Part shown: in pieces, positions 54,812 to 62,571 of the stretch
Layout of the letters: each line of letters opens with the position of its first letter
How positions within the stretch are numbered: position 1 is the first letter of the stretch
From: Pseudaquabacterium pictum
GTDB taxonomy: Bacteria; Pseudomonadota; Gammaproteobacteria; Burkholderiales; Burkholderiaceae_C
Reading direction: 5' to 3'
Assembly: GCF_005403045.1 (NCBI RefSeq)
Contig: NZ_BJCL01000002.1
Coordinates: 496,001 to 560,000 of the forward strand
Length of the DNA: 64,000 nucleotides
Notes under the pieces: generated by a model
The model's database searches: none
What the model was told of the DNA's origin: nothing
The model's input: only the letters and a program-made list of their open reading frames with translations
Made by a program: the position numbers and the translations under genes

Positions 54812-55372
54812 TCAGCGCGCGCGGCGCACCCGCAGCAGCTCGTCCAGGATCAGGCCGATGGCGCCGGCGGTGATGGCCGCATCGGCGATGTTGAAGCTGG
54901 GGAAGTAGCCGCCGGGGAACAGCGGCGCCAGGAACGGCCAGTGGAACTGCAGAAAGTCGATCACATGGCCGTGCAGCAGGCGGTCGATCACATTGCCCAC
55001 CGCACCGCCCAGGATCAGGCTGATGGCCAGGCAGAACAGCCGCTCGCCGGGATGGCGGCGCAGCATCCAGACGATGAAGGCCGAGGCCACCGCGCCCAGA
55101 CCGACGAAGAACCAGCGCTGCCAGCCCGAGGCATCGGCCAAAAAGGAGAAGGCCGCGCCCGGGTTGTGCGCCCGCACCAGGTTGAACCAGCCGGTGATGG
55201 TGACGCTGTCGCCCAGCGCAAAGCGGCTGGCCACCAGCGTCTTGGTGAGCTGGTCGGCCACGATGATGAGCAGGGCCAGGCCCAGCCACAGGCCCATCGA
55301 CGGCGCCGCGGCGCGGCCGCGGGCGGGGGCGGGCCGCACGGCGGCGCGGGTGGACGACTTGGCAGCGGGCAT
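54812..55372 (-). CDS. lspA: Lipoprotein signal peptidase
   Basis: A 186-residue inner-membrane aspartyl protease that removes signal peptides from prolipoproteins. Four membrane helices are visible. Catalytic Asp residues are in [22 protein letters not shown] and in [18 protein letters not shown]. The basic extension [19 protein letters not shown] at the start is longer than usual. The essential enzyme supports the lipoproteins in this window (for example the NodT-type and DUF5666 proteins). The common upstream partner ileS is not here; a divergent acyltransferase gene occupies that place. Confidence 0.96.
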   Translation of the reverse strand: MPAAKSSTRAAVRPAPARGRAAAPSMGLWLGLALLIIVADQLTKTLVASRFALGDSVTITGWFNLVRAHNPGAAFSFLADASGWQRWFFVGLGAVASAFIVWMLRRHPGERLFCLAISLILGGAVGNVIDRLLHGHVIDFLQFHWPFLAPLFPGGYFPSFNIADAAITAGAIGLILDELLRVRRAR

Positions 55373-55504
55373 GCAAGGGCTTGGTGGGTGCAGGGGCGCC
55401 AATGGTAGCGGTGCGCTTCTGTCGACAAAACGCCGCTTGTTCCGCCGATCATGCTGGCCGCACACGCGGCACGCTGGGAAATCGCTGTTCCACCCACTGC
55501 CGCC

Positions 55505-56170
55505 ATGACCACCGCCCACCTCGATTTCACCGTCCGCATCGCCAACCCGGCCACCGACCTGGCCGACCTGGCCACGCTGCGCGCCGAGGCCTACGGCCAC
55601 CACCTGCCCGGCCTGGCGCAGACCATGGCCCTGCCCGATGCGGCCGACACCGCGCCCGGCACCACCGTGCTGCTGTGCCGCGACAAGGCCAGCGGCCGCG
55701 CCATCGGCAGCGCCCGCATCCAGCGCAACCACCCGCGCCAGCTGCCGATCGAAACCAGCCTGGCGCTGCCGCCGGCGCTGGCGGCGCTGCCGCGGGCCGA
55801 GATCACCCGCCTGGCCATCGCCCCGGGTGCCTCCAGCCTGGTGCGGCCGATGCTGGTCAAGGCCTGCTACCTGGCCGCCGTGGCCAGCCAGGTGCGGCTG
55901 CTGGTGATCGGCGCGCGCAGCCCAGCGCTGGTGCGCATCTACCGCGGCCTGGGCTTCACCGACGCGCTGGACGACAGCGGCCCGGTGCCGCTGGCCCATG
56001 CCGGCAACCTGCCGCACCATGTGCTGGCCTTCGACGTGGTGGGGGCCGAGCGCCGCTGGCACAGCGCCCGCCATGCGCTCTACAGCTTCATGGTCGAGAC
56101 CTGGCACCCCGATCTGCAGCTGCTGGCCGAGCCGGCGCCGGCGCCCGCTGCGCTGGCCCTGGCCGCCTGA
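55505..56170 (+). CDS. FeeM-like N-acyl amino acid synthase / GNAT-fold acyltransferase
   Basis: A 221-residue GNAT-like protein. [29 protein letters not shown] at the start, [25 protein letters not shown] in the middle and VRIYRGLGF later give the GNAT-type fold; the combination is typical of FeeM/PEP-CTERM-associated acyltransferases. Such enzymes use acyl-ACP or acyl-CoA to acylate an amino acid or other amine. The specific activity is not proven. ATG at 55505 follows a purine-poor stretch; the earlier ATG at 55451 has no better site. Divergent from lspA, convergent with a hybrid kinase. Confidence 0.75.
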   Translation: MTTAHLDFTVRIANPATDLADLATLRAEAYGHHLPGLAQTMALPDAADTAPGTTVLLCRDKASGRAIGSARIQRNHPRQLPIETSLALPPALAALPRAEITRLAIAPGASSLVRPMLVKACYLAAVASQVRLLVIGARSPALVRIYRGLGFTDALDDSGPVPLAHAGNLPHHVLAFDVVGAERRWHSARHALYSFMVETWHPDLQLLAEPAPAPAALALAA

Positions 56171-56179
56171 GCCGCGGCG

Positions 56180-58033
56180 TCAGGCTGCGCGGCCGGCCTG
56201 GCGCAGTGCGTCGGCCAGCTGCACCGGCGTGAAGGGCTTGGCGATGACGTCGTCCATGCCCACGTCCAGGCAGGCCTGGCGGTCGGTGTCGGTGGCGGTG
56301 GCGGTCAGCGCCACGATGGGCAGGCGCAGCAGGCCCAGGGTGCGCTCCTGGCGGCGGATGTCGGCGGTGGCGGCCAGGCCGTCCATCACCGGCATGCGGC
56401 AGTCCATCAGCACCAGCTCGGGCCGGTCGGTCTCGCGCAGCGCGCGGCTCACCGCCTGCTTGCCGTCGGCCACCCGCTCGTAGCGCACGCCCAGGCTGTC
56501 GAGGTAGGCGCCGACGATCAGCGCATTCACCTCGTCGTCCTCGGCCACCAGCACCAGGCGCGGCAGGCGCTGCGCCACCGGCGGCGCGGCCCGGGCATCC
56601 GTGCTGGCGGACACCGGCGGCAGCAGCGCCTCGAAGCTGAACACCGAGCCCTGGCCCGGCACGCTGCGCACGCGGATGTCGCTGCCCATGGCGATGGCGA
56701 TCTCGCGGGCGATGGTCAGCCCCAGGCCGACACCGTCGGTGGTGGCCGCAGCGCTGCCGGTGCCCGGCGCGCCGCTGGACGCCACCTGGTGGAAGGGCTG
56801 GAAGATGCGGGCCAGCTCGGCCGGGCCGATGCCCTCGCCGGTGTCGGCCACCGACAGGCCCACCCATTCCGGCCGGGAGCCGGGCCAGGCCTGCAGCGTG
56901 ATCGACCCGCTGCGGGTGAACTTCACCGCATTGCCCAGCAGGTTGTTCAGCACCTGGCGCAGCCGAGCGGCGTCGCCACGCACCCAGCAGGGCCTCGGCA
57001 GCTGCATCTGCAGCGAGAAGTGCAGGCCCTTGTCAGCGGCACGCAGCGCGAACAGCTCGGCCTGCTGGTCCAGCAGCGCGGCCAGGTCGAAGCTGTCGAC
57101 CTTCAGCGCGAAGTGCCCAGCATCGATGCGCGAGACCTCCAGCAGGTCGTTGATCAGCCCCAGCAGCTGGGTGCCGGAGCTCTCGATCAGCTCCAGCCGG
57201 TGGCTCAGCGTGGGGTCGCGCGCCTCCAGGTGCAGCAGGCGGGTGAGGCCCAGCATGCCGTGCAGCGGCGTGCGCAGCTCATGGCTGACCTTGGCCAGGA
57301 AGCGCTTGCGCTCGGCGCTCTGCTCATGCGCCAGGCGCAGCGCCGCATCCTTCTCGGCGGCCAGTGCATCGGCCTGCAGGCGCAGCAGCATGCCGGTGGT
57401 CAGGCGCTGCGACGTGGCGCGGGCGGTGGCCAGCAGCAGCACCGCCAGCACCAGCTGGCCGGCGGCGGCCATGTGGGCGATGTCGTCGTCGCGCTGCGCC
57501 AGGCCCACCACCAGCGGCAGCAGGATCGGCAGCACATAGGCCGCGGTGGCCGCCAGCCGCACCTGCAGGCCGAAGGTGGCGATGCAGCTGACGCCGTCGA
57601 GCACGGCCACCATCAGCGCCACCATCGGCACGCTCTGGCCCATCATGGCCCAGCCGAGGGCGCCCCAGACCGCACCGTCCAGCGCCAGCAGGCCCAACAT
57701 CGCCGCCTGCCAGCGGCCGGCCGAGTCACCCCCGCCGCCATGTGCCGACCAGGCCGCGGCCAGCACCATGCGCGCGCCGGCCACCAGCAGCTTCACCGCC
57801 ACCCAGGCGGTCAGCAGCTCCTGCGGCAGCCCGGGCTGCAGCTTGCCGTGCAGGTACCAGGCCAGCACCAGGGCGAAGGCGGTGGCTGCCAGCGTGCCCA
57901 GGCGGGTGTGCAGCAGCACCATGCGGGTCTGCTCATGCGCGATCTGCACGCGGTGCGCGGGTTGCAGGCGCAGGCCGATCTCGTGCGCGGCGCGCTCGAG
58001 GACGGACTGGCCTGACCAGAGTGATCGCAACAT
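56180..58033 (-). CDS. Hybrid sensor histidine kinase/response regulator
   Basis: A 617-residue membrane hybrid kinase. The N-terminal part (about residues 45-190) has about six hydrophobic helices. HisKA follows with RKRFLAKVSHELRTPLHGMLGL (phospho-accepting His), then HATPase with NLLGNAVKFTRSG, DTGEGIGPAELARIFQPF and GVGLGLTIAREI. A receiver domain occupies about residues 490-610: EDDEVNALIVGAYLD, phospho-acceptor Asp in LVLMDCRMPVMDG, and Lys in IAKPFTPVQLADAL. It is probably part of a phosphorelay; no separate Hpt or output regulator is adjacent. It is divergent from the M3 peptidase across 231 bases. Confidence 0.92.
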   Translation of the reverse strand: MLRSLWSGQSVLERAAHEIGLRLQPAHRVQIAHEQTRMVLLHTRLGTLAATAFALVLAWYLHGKLQPGLPQELLTAWVAVKLLVAGARMVLAAAWSAHGGGGDSAGRWQAAMLGLLALDGAVWGALGWAMMGQSVPMVALMVAVLDGVSCIATFGLQVRLAATAAYVLPILLPLVVGLAQRDDDIAHMAAAGQLVLAVLLLATARATSQRLTTGMLLRLQADALAAEKDAALRLAHEQSAERKRFLAKVSHELRTPLHGMLGLTRLLHLEARDPTLSHRLELIESSGTQLLGLINDLLEVSRIDAGHFALKVDSFDLAALLDQQAELFALRAADKGLHFSLQMQLPRPCWVRGDAARLRQVLNNLLGNAVKFTRSGSITLQAWPGSRPEWVGLSVADTGEGIGPAELARIFQPFHQVASSGAPGTGSAAATTDGVGLGLTIAREIAIAMGSDIRVRSVPGQGSVFSFEALLPPVSASTDARAAPPVAQRLPRLVLVAEDDEVNALIVGAYLDSLGVRYERVADGKQAVSRALRETDRPELVLMDCRMPVMDGLAATADIRRQERTLGLLRLPIVALTATATDTDRQACLDVGMDDVIAKPFTPVQLADALRQAGRAA

Positions 58034-58264
58034 GACAGTGCAGCTCCCTGCAGCAGACGGGGGGCAGCGCGCCCGGCCTCCGCCGCGACGCCGGCCCGCT
58101 TCGGGCGTTGTTCTTGTATGGGAGCGAAGTATGCGGGCGAACCCGAAGCCGCGGCAGCATGCGGGCCGCTGGCAGCGGCTGCGGAAACGTCTGCTTGCAA
58201 TTCCATGCCTGCGGCGTGGTGGCATCATCGGCGCCCCTGCACCCGCCAAGCGCCGCCCCCACCG

Positions 58265-60316
58265 ATGGATGCCACCACCAACGCCCTGCTGATCGACGGC
58301 GACCAGCCGTTGACGCTGCCCGACTTCGCCCGCATCGGGGTGGATGACTTCCGTCCGGCCATCGAGCGTGGCATGCAGCTGCACCGCGACGAGCTGGCCA
58401 TCCTGGCTGCCCAGCCCGCCGCGCCCGATTTCCACAACACCGTGGCCGCCTTCGACCGCTGCGGCCGCCTGCTCGGCCGGGTGCTGCCGGTGTTCTACAA
58501 CCTGGCGGCCTCGGCCACCACGCCGGCGCTGCAGGCGCTGCAGCGTGAACTGGCCGCCCCCCTGGCGGCGCACTTCAGCGCGGTCTACCAGGATGCGGCG
58601 CTGTTCCAGCGCATCGACGCCGTGCACCAGGCCCGCCACCAGCAGGGGCTGAGCGCCGAGCAGGTGCGCCTGGTCGAACGCACCCACCGCGACTTCACCA
58701 CCCACGGCGCGCAGCTGGCGCCCGCGGCGCGGGCCGAGTACGCCACCATCCTGGGCCAGCTGGCCGAGCTGAACACCCGGTTCGCGCAGAACCTGCTGCA
58801 CGACGAGAACGCCTTCACCCTGCCGCTGCCCGACGAGGCGGCGATGGACGGTCTGCCGGAGTTCGTGCGCGCCGCCGCCCGCCAGGCCGCGGCCGAGCGC
58901 GGCCTGCCGCAGCCGGTGATCACGCTGGGCCGCTCGCTGATCCTGTCGTTCCTGGGCTTCTCGCGCCGGCGCGACCTGCGCGAGCAGGCCTGGCGGGCCT
59001 GGGTCAGCCGCGGCGCCCATGCCGGCGCGCACGACAACCGGCCGCTGGCCCGGCAGATCCTGGCACTGCGCCAGCGCCAGGCGGCGCTGATGGGCTGCGC
59101 CAGCTATGCCGATTTCAAGCTGGGCGACACCATGGCCGGCACGCCCGACCGGGTGTGGGCGCTGCTGGACGACGTCTGGCAGCGCGCCCTGCCCGCGCTG
59201 GACAAGGAGCGCGCGATGCTGCGCGAGGCCATGGCCGCCGCCGGCGCCACCGAGCCGCTGGAAGCCTGGGACTGGCGCTACTGGTCCGAGCAGGTCCGCC
59301 AGGCCCGCTTTGCGCTGGACGATGCCGAGCTCAAGCCCTACTTCCCGCTGCCGGCGATGGTGGCCGCGGCGCTGGAATGCGCGCAGCGGCTGTTCGGCCT
59401 GCGCTTCACCCCGCGCACCGACCTGGCCGGCTACCACCCGGATGTGGCGGTCTACCAGGTCGATGACGCGGCCGGCACGCCGATCGGGCTGTTCCTGCAG
59501 GACAACTTCTCCCGCCCGGCCAAGCGCAGCGGCGCCTGGATGAGCACGCTGGCGGTGCAGCACCGCAACAGCGCCGACGGCACGCCCAGCCTGCCGGTGG
59601 TGCTGAACAACAACAACTTCGCCCGCGGCGAACCGGGCACGCCCACGCTGCTGTCGCCCGACGACGTGCGCACCCTGTTCCACGAGTTCGGCCACGGCCT
59701 GCACGGCCTGCTGAGCGACGTGGGCTACGAGCGGCTGTCGGGCACCCGGGTGCTGCGCGACTTTGTCGAGCTGCCGTCGCAGCTGTTCGAGCACTGGGGC
59801 CAGGAGCGCGCGGTGCTGCGGCGCCACGCCTGCCACTGGCAGACCGGCGAGCCCATCCCCGAGGCCCTGCTCGACAAGATCGCCGCGGCACGCCGCTTCG
59901 GCCAGGGCTACGACACGGTGCGCTATGTCGCCAGCGCCATCCTCGACCTGGCCGCCCACCAGCGCAGCACGCCGCCGGACGATGTCGAACAGTTCGAAGC
60001 CGAGACCCTGGCCGCACGCGGCCTGCCGGCCGACACCGGCATCGCCCACCGCATGCCGCACTTCCAGCACCTGTTCGCCGGTGACGGCTACGCCGCCGGC
60101 TACTACGTCTACCTGTGGGCCGAGGTGCTGGAGGCCGACGCCTGGCAGGCCTTCGTCGAGGCCGGCGACGCCTTCGACCCGGCCGTGGCCGCGCGGCTGA
60201 AGGCCGAGATCTACAGCCGCGGCGACAGCGTGGAGCCAGGTGCCGCCTACCGCGCCTTCCGCGGCCGGGATGCCGGCGTGGCGCCGATGCTGCGCGAGCG
60301 CGGGCTGATCGACTGA
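58265..60316 (+). CDS. prlC: M3 family oligopeptidase (PrlC-like)
   Basis: A 683-residue cytosolic zinc metallopeptidase of the oligopeptidase A/thimet family. The zinc motif is HEFGHGLHG at about residues 475-483 with the downstream Glu in LRDFVELPSQLFEHW. Other family segments are LNTRFAQNLLHDENAF, FLQDNFSRPAKRSGAWMS and PALGYYVYLW-like GYYVYLWAEVLEADAW. It cleaves peptides, including signal peptide fragments. ATG at 58265; its frame is open upstream but lacks conservation. It ends one base before the convergent glycosyltransferase stop. Confidence 0.95.
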   Translation: MDATTNALLIDGDQPLTLPDFARIGVDDFRPAIERGMQLHRDELAILAAQPAAPDFHNTVAAFDRCGRLLGRVLPVFYNLAASATTPALQALQRELAAPLAAHFSAVYQDAALFQRIDAVHQARHQQGLSAEQVRLVERTHRDFTTHGAQLAPAARAEYATILGQLAELNTRFAQNLLHDENAFTLPLPDEAAMDGLPEFVRAAARQAAAERGLPQPVITLGRSLILSFLGFSRRRDLREQAWRAWVSRGAHAGAHDNRPLARQILALRQRQAALMGCASYADFKLGDTMAGTPDRVWALLDDVWQRALPALDKERAMLREAMAAAGATEPLEAWDWRYWSEQVRQARFALDDAELKPYFPLPAMVAAALECAQRLFGLRFTPRTDLAGYHPDVAVYQVDDAAGTPIGLFLQDNFSRPAKRSGAWMSTLAVQHRNSADGTPSLPVVLNNNNFARGEPGTPTLLSPDDVRTLFHEFGHGLHGLLSDVGYERLSGTRVLRDFVELPSQLFEHWGQERAVLRRHACHWQTGEPIPEALLDKIAAARRFGQGYDTVRYVASAILDLAAHQRSTPPDDVEQFEAETLAARGLPADTGIAHRMPHFQHLFAGDGYAAGYYVYLWAEVLEADAWQAFVEAGDAFDPAVAARLKAEIYSRGDSVEPGAAYRAFRGRDAGVAPMLRERGLID

Positions 60317-60317
60317 C

Positions 60318-61544
60318 TCAGGCGGCCGGCGCCGCGCCGCCGCCCGGCAGCCACTGCAGCAGCCGGTCGACGATGCGCGGCGCGCGCTGCGCGGGGTCGT
60401 CGTCCGCATGGCGGGCCTGCACCGCCCGGGCGGCGGCGGTGAAGCCGGGCTCGGTCAGCAGGCGCTGCAGCAAGCGCTTGAACTGCGGCGGCGGCTTCTC
60501 GTGGTCCACCACCAGCGCCGCGCCCGCTTCGGCGGCCCGCCTGGCCGTCATCATCTGCTCCACATGCTCGGGCAGCAGCAGGGCCGGGATGCCGGCGGTG
60601 ACCAGCGCCTGGGTGGTGTTGGCGCCGGCATGGCAGAGACCGAAGGCGGCCTCGCGCAGCACATCGGCCATGCGCAGCGGCTGGGCGTGGAAGTGCAGGT
60701 TGGCCGCCAGGTGCCGGCGCTGGGCCGCCACCGACAGGCCCGGCGCGTGCAGGGCCACCGACACCGGCAGCGCCTTCAGCGCGTCGAGCACGGCGTCGAA
60801 GTCGCGCGAACGCGGCTTCAGGTAGGCGAACACCCGCGGGCCCTCCACCCGCGGCCAGTCGGGCGCCACGCCGGTGTCCAGGCCGGGCAGCACGCCCCAG
60901 TAGTGCAAGCGCTCGGCGGCGGCGTCGCGGCCGGGGTACTGGTCGAACTCGGCATGGGCGGTGGCGATGGTCTCGTCGGCGTCGTACAGGTCAGCCAGCC
61001 GGGCCAGCGGCGGCTCGCCCAGCTGGGCCAGCACGGCATTGGCGCCATCCAGCGCGTGGCGTTCCGGTTCGGCCAGCCGCAATGCTGGTTCCGGCCGCCA
61101 CCAGCGGTAGGCCGGCAGCGGCACCTGCCGCGGCGGCAGCGCGAAGGTGTCGCCCAGCAGCACCCGCGGCAGGCGCAGGCCGCGGGTGGCCAGCAGCGCG
61201 GTGGGCGCGAAGTCCAGCACCAGCAGGTCGGGCTGCACCAGGCCGACCAGCGCCCGCCAGGCCCGCACCAGGCCAGCCAGCGCGGATGGGTGCAGGAAGC
61301 CGATGCGCAGCAGCGTCTCGGCCGGCCCCAGCGGCGGCGGCAGGCCGCTGACCGCGCCGGTCCACAACGGCGCCTGCAGCACGGTGAAGGGCGCGTCGGC
61401 CAGCAGGTCCTGCACATGGGTGAGGCTGCGCAACGCCAGCACCGGCGTGTGGCCGCGGCGCGCCAGTTCACGCCCCAGCACGGCCAGCCGCATCAGGTGG
61501 CCGTAGTCGGCACCCACCTCCCAGACGAACAGCACCCGCGCCAT
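60318..61544 (-). CDS. Glycosyltransferase, UDP-sugar-binding (GT1/MGT-like)
   Basis: A 408-residue GT-B fold protein. The start VLFVWEVGADYGHLMRLAVLGRELARRGH matches the acceptor-domain beginning of GT1/UGT-like enzymes. The nucleotide-diphospho-sugar-binding domain near the C-terminus has GLCHAGANTTQALVTAGIPALLLPEHVEQMMTARRA (about residues 314-349), with the conserved His and HVEQ. The acceptor is unknown; glycosylation of an exopolysaccharide, lipid or small molecule is possible. The ATG at 61544 starts directly with the conserved strand. Divergent from the PEP-CTERM gene; convergent with the peptidase, with one base between stops. Confidence 0.88.
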   Translation of the reverse strand: MARVLFVWEVGADYGHLMRLAVLGRELARRGHTPVLALRSLTHVQDLLADAPFTVLQAPLWTGAVSGLPPPLGPAETLLRIGFLHPSALAGLVRAWRALVGLVQPDLLVLDFAPTALLATRGLRLPRVLLGDTFALPPRQVPLPAYRWWRPEPALRLAEPERHALDGANAVLAQLGEPPLARLADLYDADETIATAHAEFDQYPGRDAAAERLHYWGVLPGLDTGVAPDWPRVEGPRVFAYLKPRSRDFDAVLDALKALPVSVALHAPGLSVAAQRRHLAANLHFHAQPLRMADVLREAAFGLCHAGANTTQALVTAGIPALLLPEHVEQMMTARRAAEAGAALVVDHEKPPPQFKRLLQRLLTEPGFTAAARAVQARHADDDPAQRAPRIVDRLLQWLPGGGAAPAA

Positions 61545-61672
61545 GCGGCGGCATTGTAGGGAGCGCGTGCACGGCGCCCGCCGTCGGCTGGCTTGACACC
61601 GGAACCCGCCGCAGCCGGGGCCTGGCTGCGATCGCCGTTGGCTGACAGGCACTTGGCTGCAATCGTCAAATT

Positions 61673-61688
61673 TGGCACTTTTTTTGCT
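61673..61688 (+). promoter_or_regulatory. Sigma-54 (RpoN) -24/-12 promoter
   Basis: TGGCAC at 61673-61678 and TTGCT at 61684-61688 are separated by five T bases, giving GG-N10-GC spacing. The match to the sigma-54 consensus TGGCACRNNNNTTGCW has one mismatch (T for R). It lies 59 bases before the PEP-CTERM start codon. The AT-rich patch stands out from its GC-rich surroundings. Confidence 0.85.
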
Positions 61689-61746
61689 TTAAGTTGCAGA
61701 TCTGCGCGCGATGCAACCCCGCGCCACCGGCCTCCTGGAGCTCGTC

Positions 61747-62571
61747 ATGCTGAAACCCCCGTTCGCCACGGCCGCCGCGGCCATCCTGATCACCCTGGCC
61801 GGCGGCCCGATGGGCCTGGGCGAGGCCCATGCACGGGCCATCTACACCGGGACGTTTGATCCCCGCGGTGATGTCTACGGCTTCGAAGGCACGCACCAGT
61901 TCGCTGTCGACGAAGCCTGCCTGAGCACCTCGGGCTGGCACAGCGCCAACGGCTTCAGCGGCTTTGGCTACGACGACGGCGGCGGCTTCAACTTCTACAA
62001 CAGCTGCGGCACCGTCGTGCTCACCGGCGGCAGCCTGACGCTGCGCAAGTACGCAAGCGACACCAAGGACTCGAACGGCTCGTACACCGACAACACCACC
62101 GTGCTGGAGCAGACCTTCGACTTTTCGGAAGCTTCGCCCGACTGGATTGCGGGCTACGGCATGTCGGCACACATCGTCGGCATCTATGTCGCCTTCAATC
62201 CGCTGACAGGCCGCAACGAGCTGGCGGGTGTGGACACCCCGTCGCTGTTCGGCACCTTCGGCCCGTTCGACGACAAGCACTGGGCACTGGAATGGGTCTC
62301 CACCTACCTGCCGCTGGGATTCACCGGGCTGGTCGGAGAGGGGGAAGGCGTCGCCTACGACGGGCCGGATCCGGTGTTCCTGTACGAGAGCAACTGTCCA
62401 GCGTTCAGCGGCGGAACGATCGGCGGGGTGGACTGCCTCCGACAGGCCCGCGCCGACGTGCCAGGCGCCGTTCCCACCTTCACCCGGGTGCCCGAACCCG
62501 GCTCGCTGGCCCTGGCCGGCCTGGCGTTGGCTGCGTTGGCGGGTGTGCGGCGCCGGCGCAGCGCGCCCTGA
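61747..62571 (+). CDS. PEP-CTERM sorting domain protein under a sigma-54 promoter
   Basis: A 274-residue exported protein. A signal peptide (hydrophobic TAAAAILITLAGG, probable cleavage near AHA) and a C-terminal PEP-CTERM signal (VPEPGSLALAGLALAALAG, then RRRRSAP) flank a strand-rich body with Tyr/Gly/Asn-rich segments and cysteine pairs (EACLS, NSCGT, ESNCPAF, VDCLRQ). I recognise no catalytic motif. ATG at 61747 has GGAG six bases upstream; an upstream ATG at 61711 lacks such a site. PEP-CTERM proteins are exosortase substrates linked to biofilm matrix. Its stop abuts the stop of the convergent TPR regulator. Confidence 0.93.
   Translation: MLKPPFATAAAAILITLAGGPMGLGEAHARAIYTGTFDPRGDVYGFEGTHQFAVDEACLSTSGWHSANGFSGFGYDDGGGFNFYNSCGTVVLTGGSLTLRKYASDTKDSNGSYTDNTTVLEQTFDFSEASPDWIAGYGMSAHIVGIYVAFNPLTGRNELAGVDTPSLFGTFGPFDDKHWALEWVSTYLPLGFTGLVGEGEGVAYDGPDPVFLYESNCPAFSGGTIGGVDCLRQARADVPGAVPTFTRVPEPGSLALAGLALAALAGVRRRRSAP

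Noticed and set aside
58265-60409. Upstream extension of the hybrid kinase reading frame through the M3 peptidase gene
   Set aside because: The frame is antisense to prlC with its zinc motif; the ATG at 58033 precedes the kinase membrane domain and gives a normal length.
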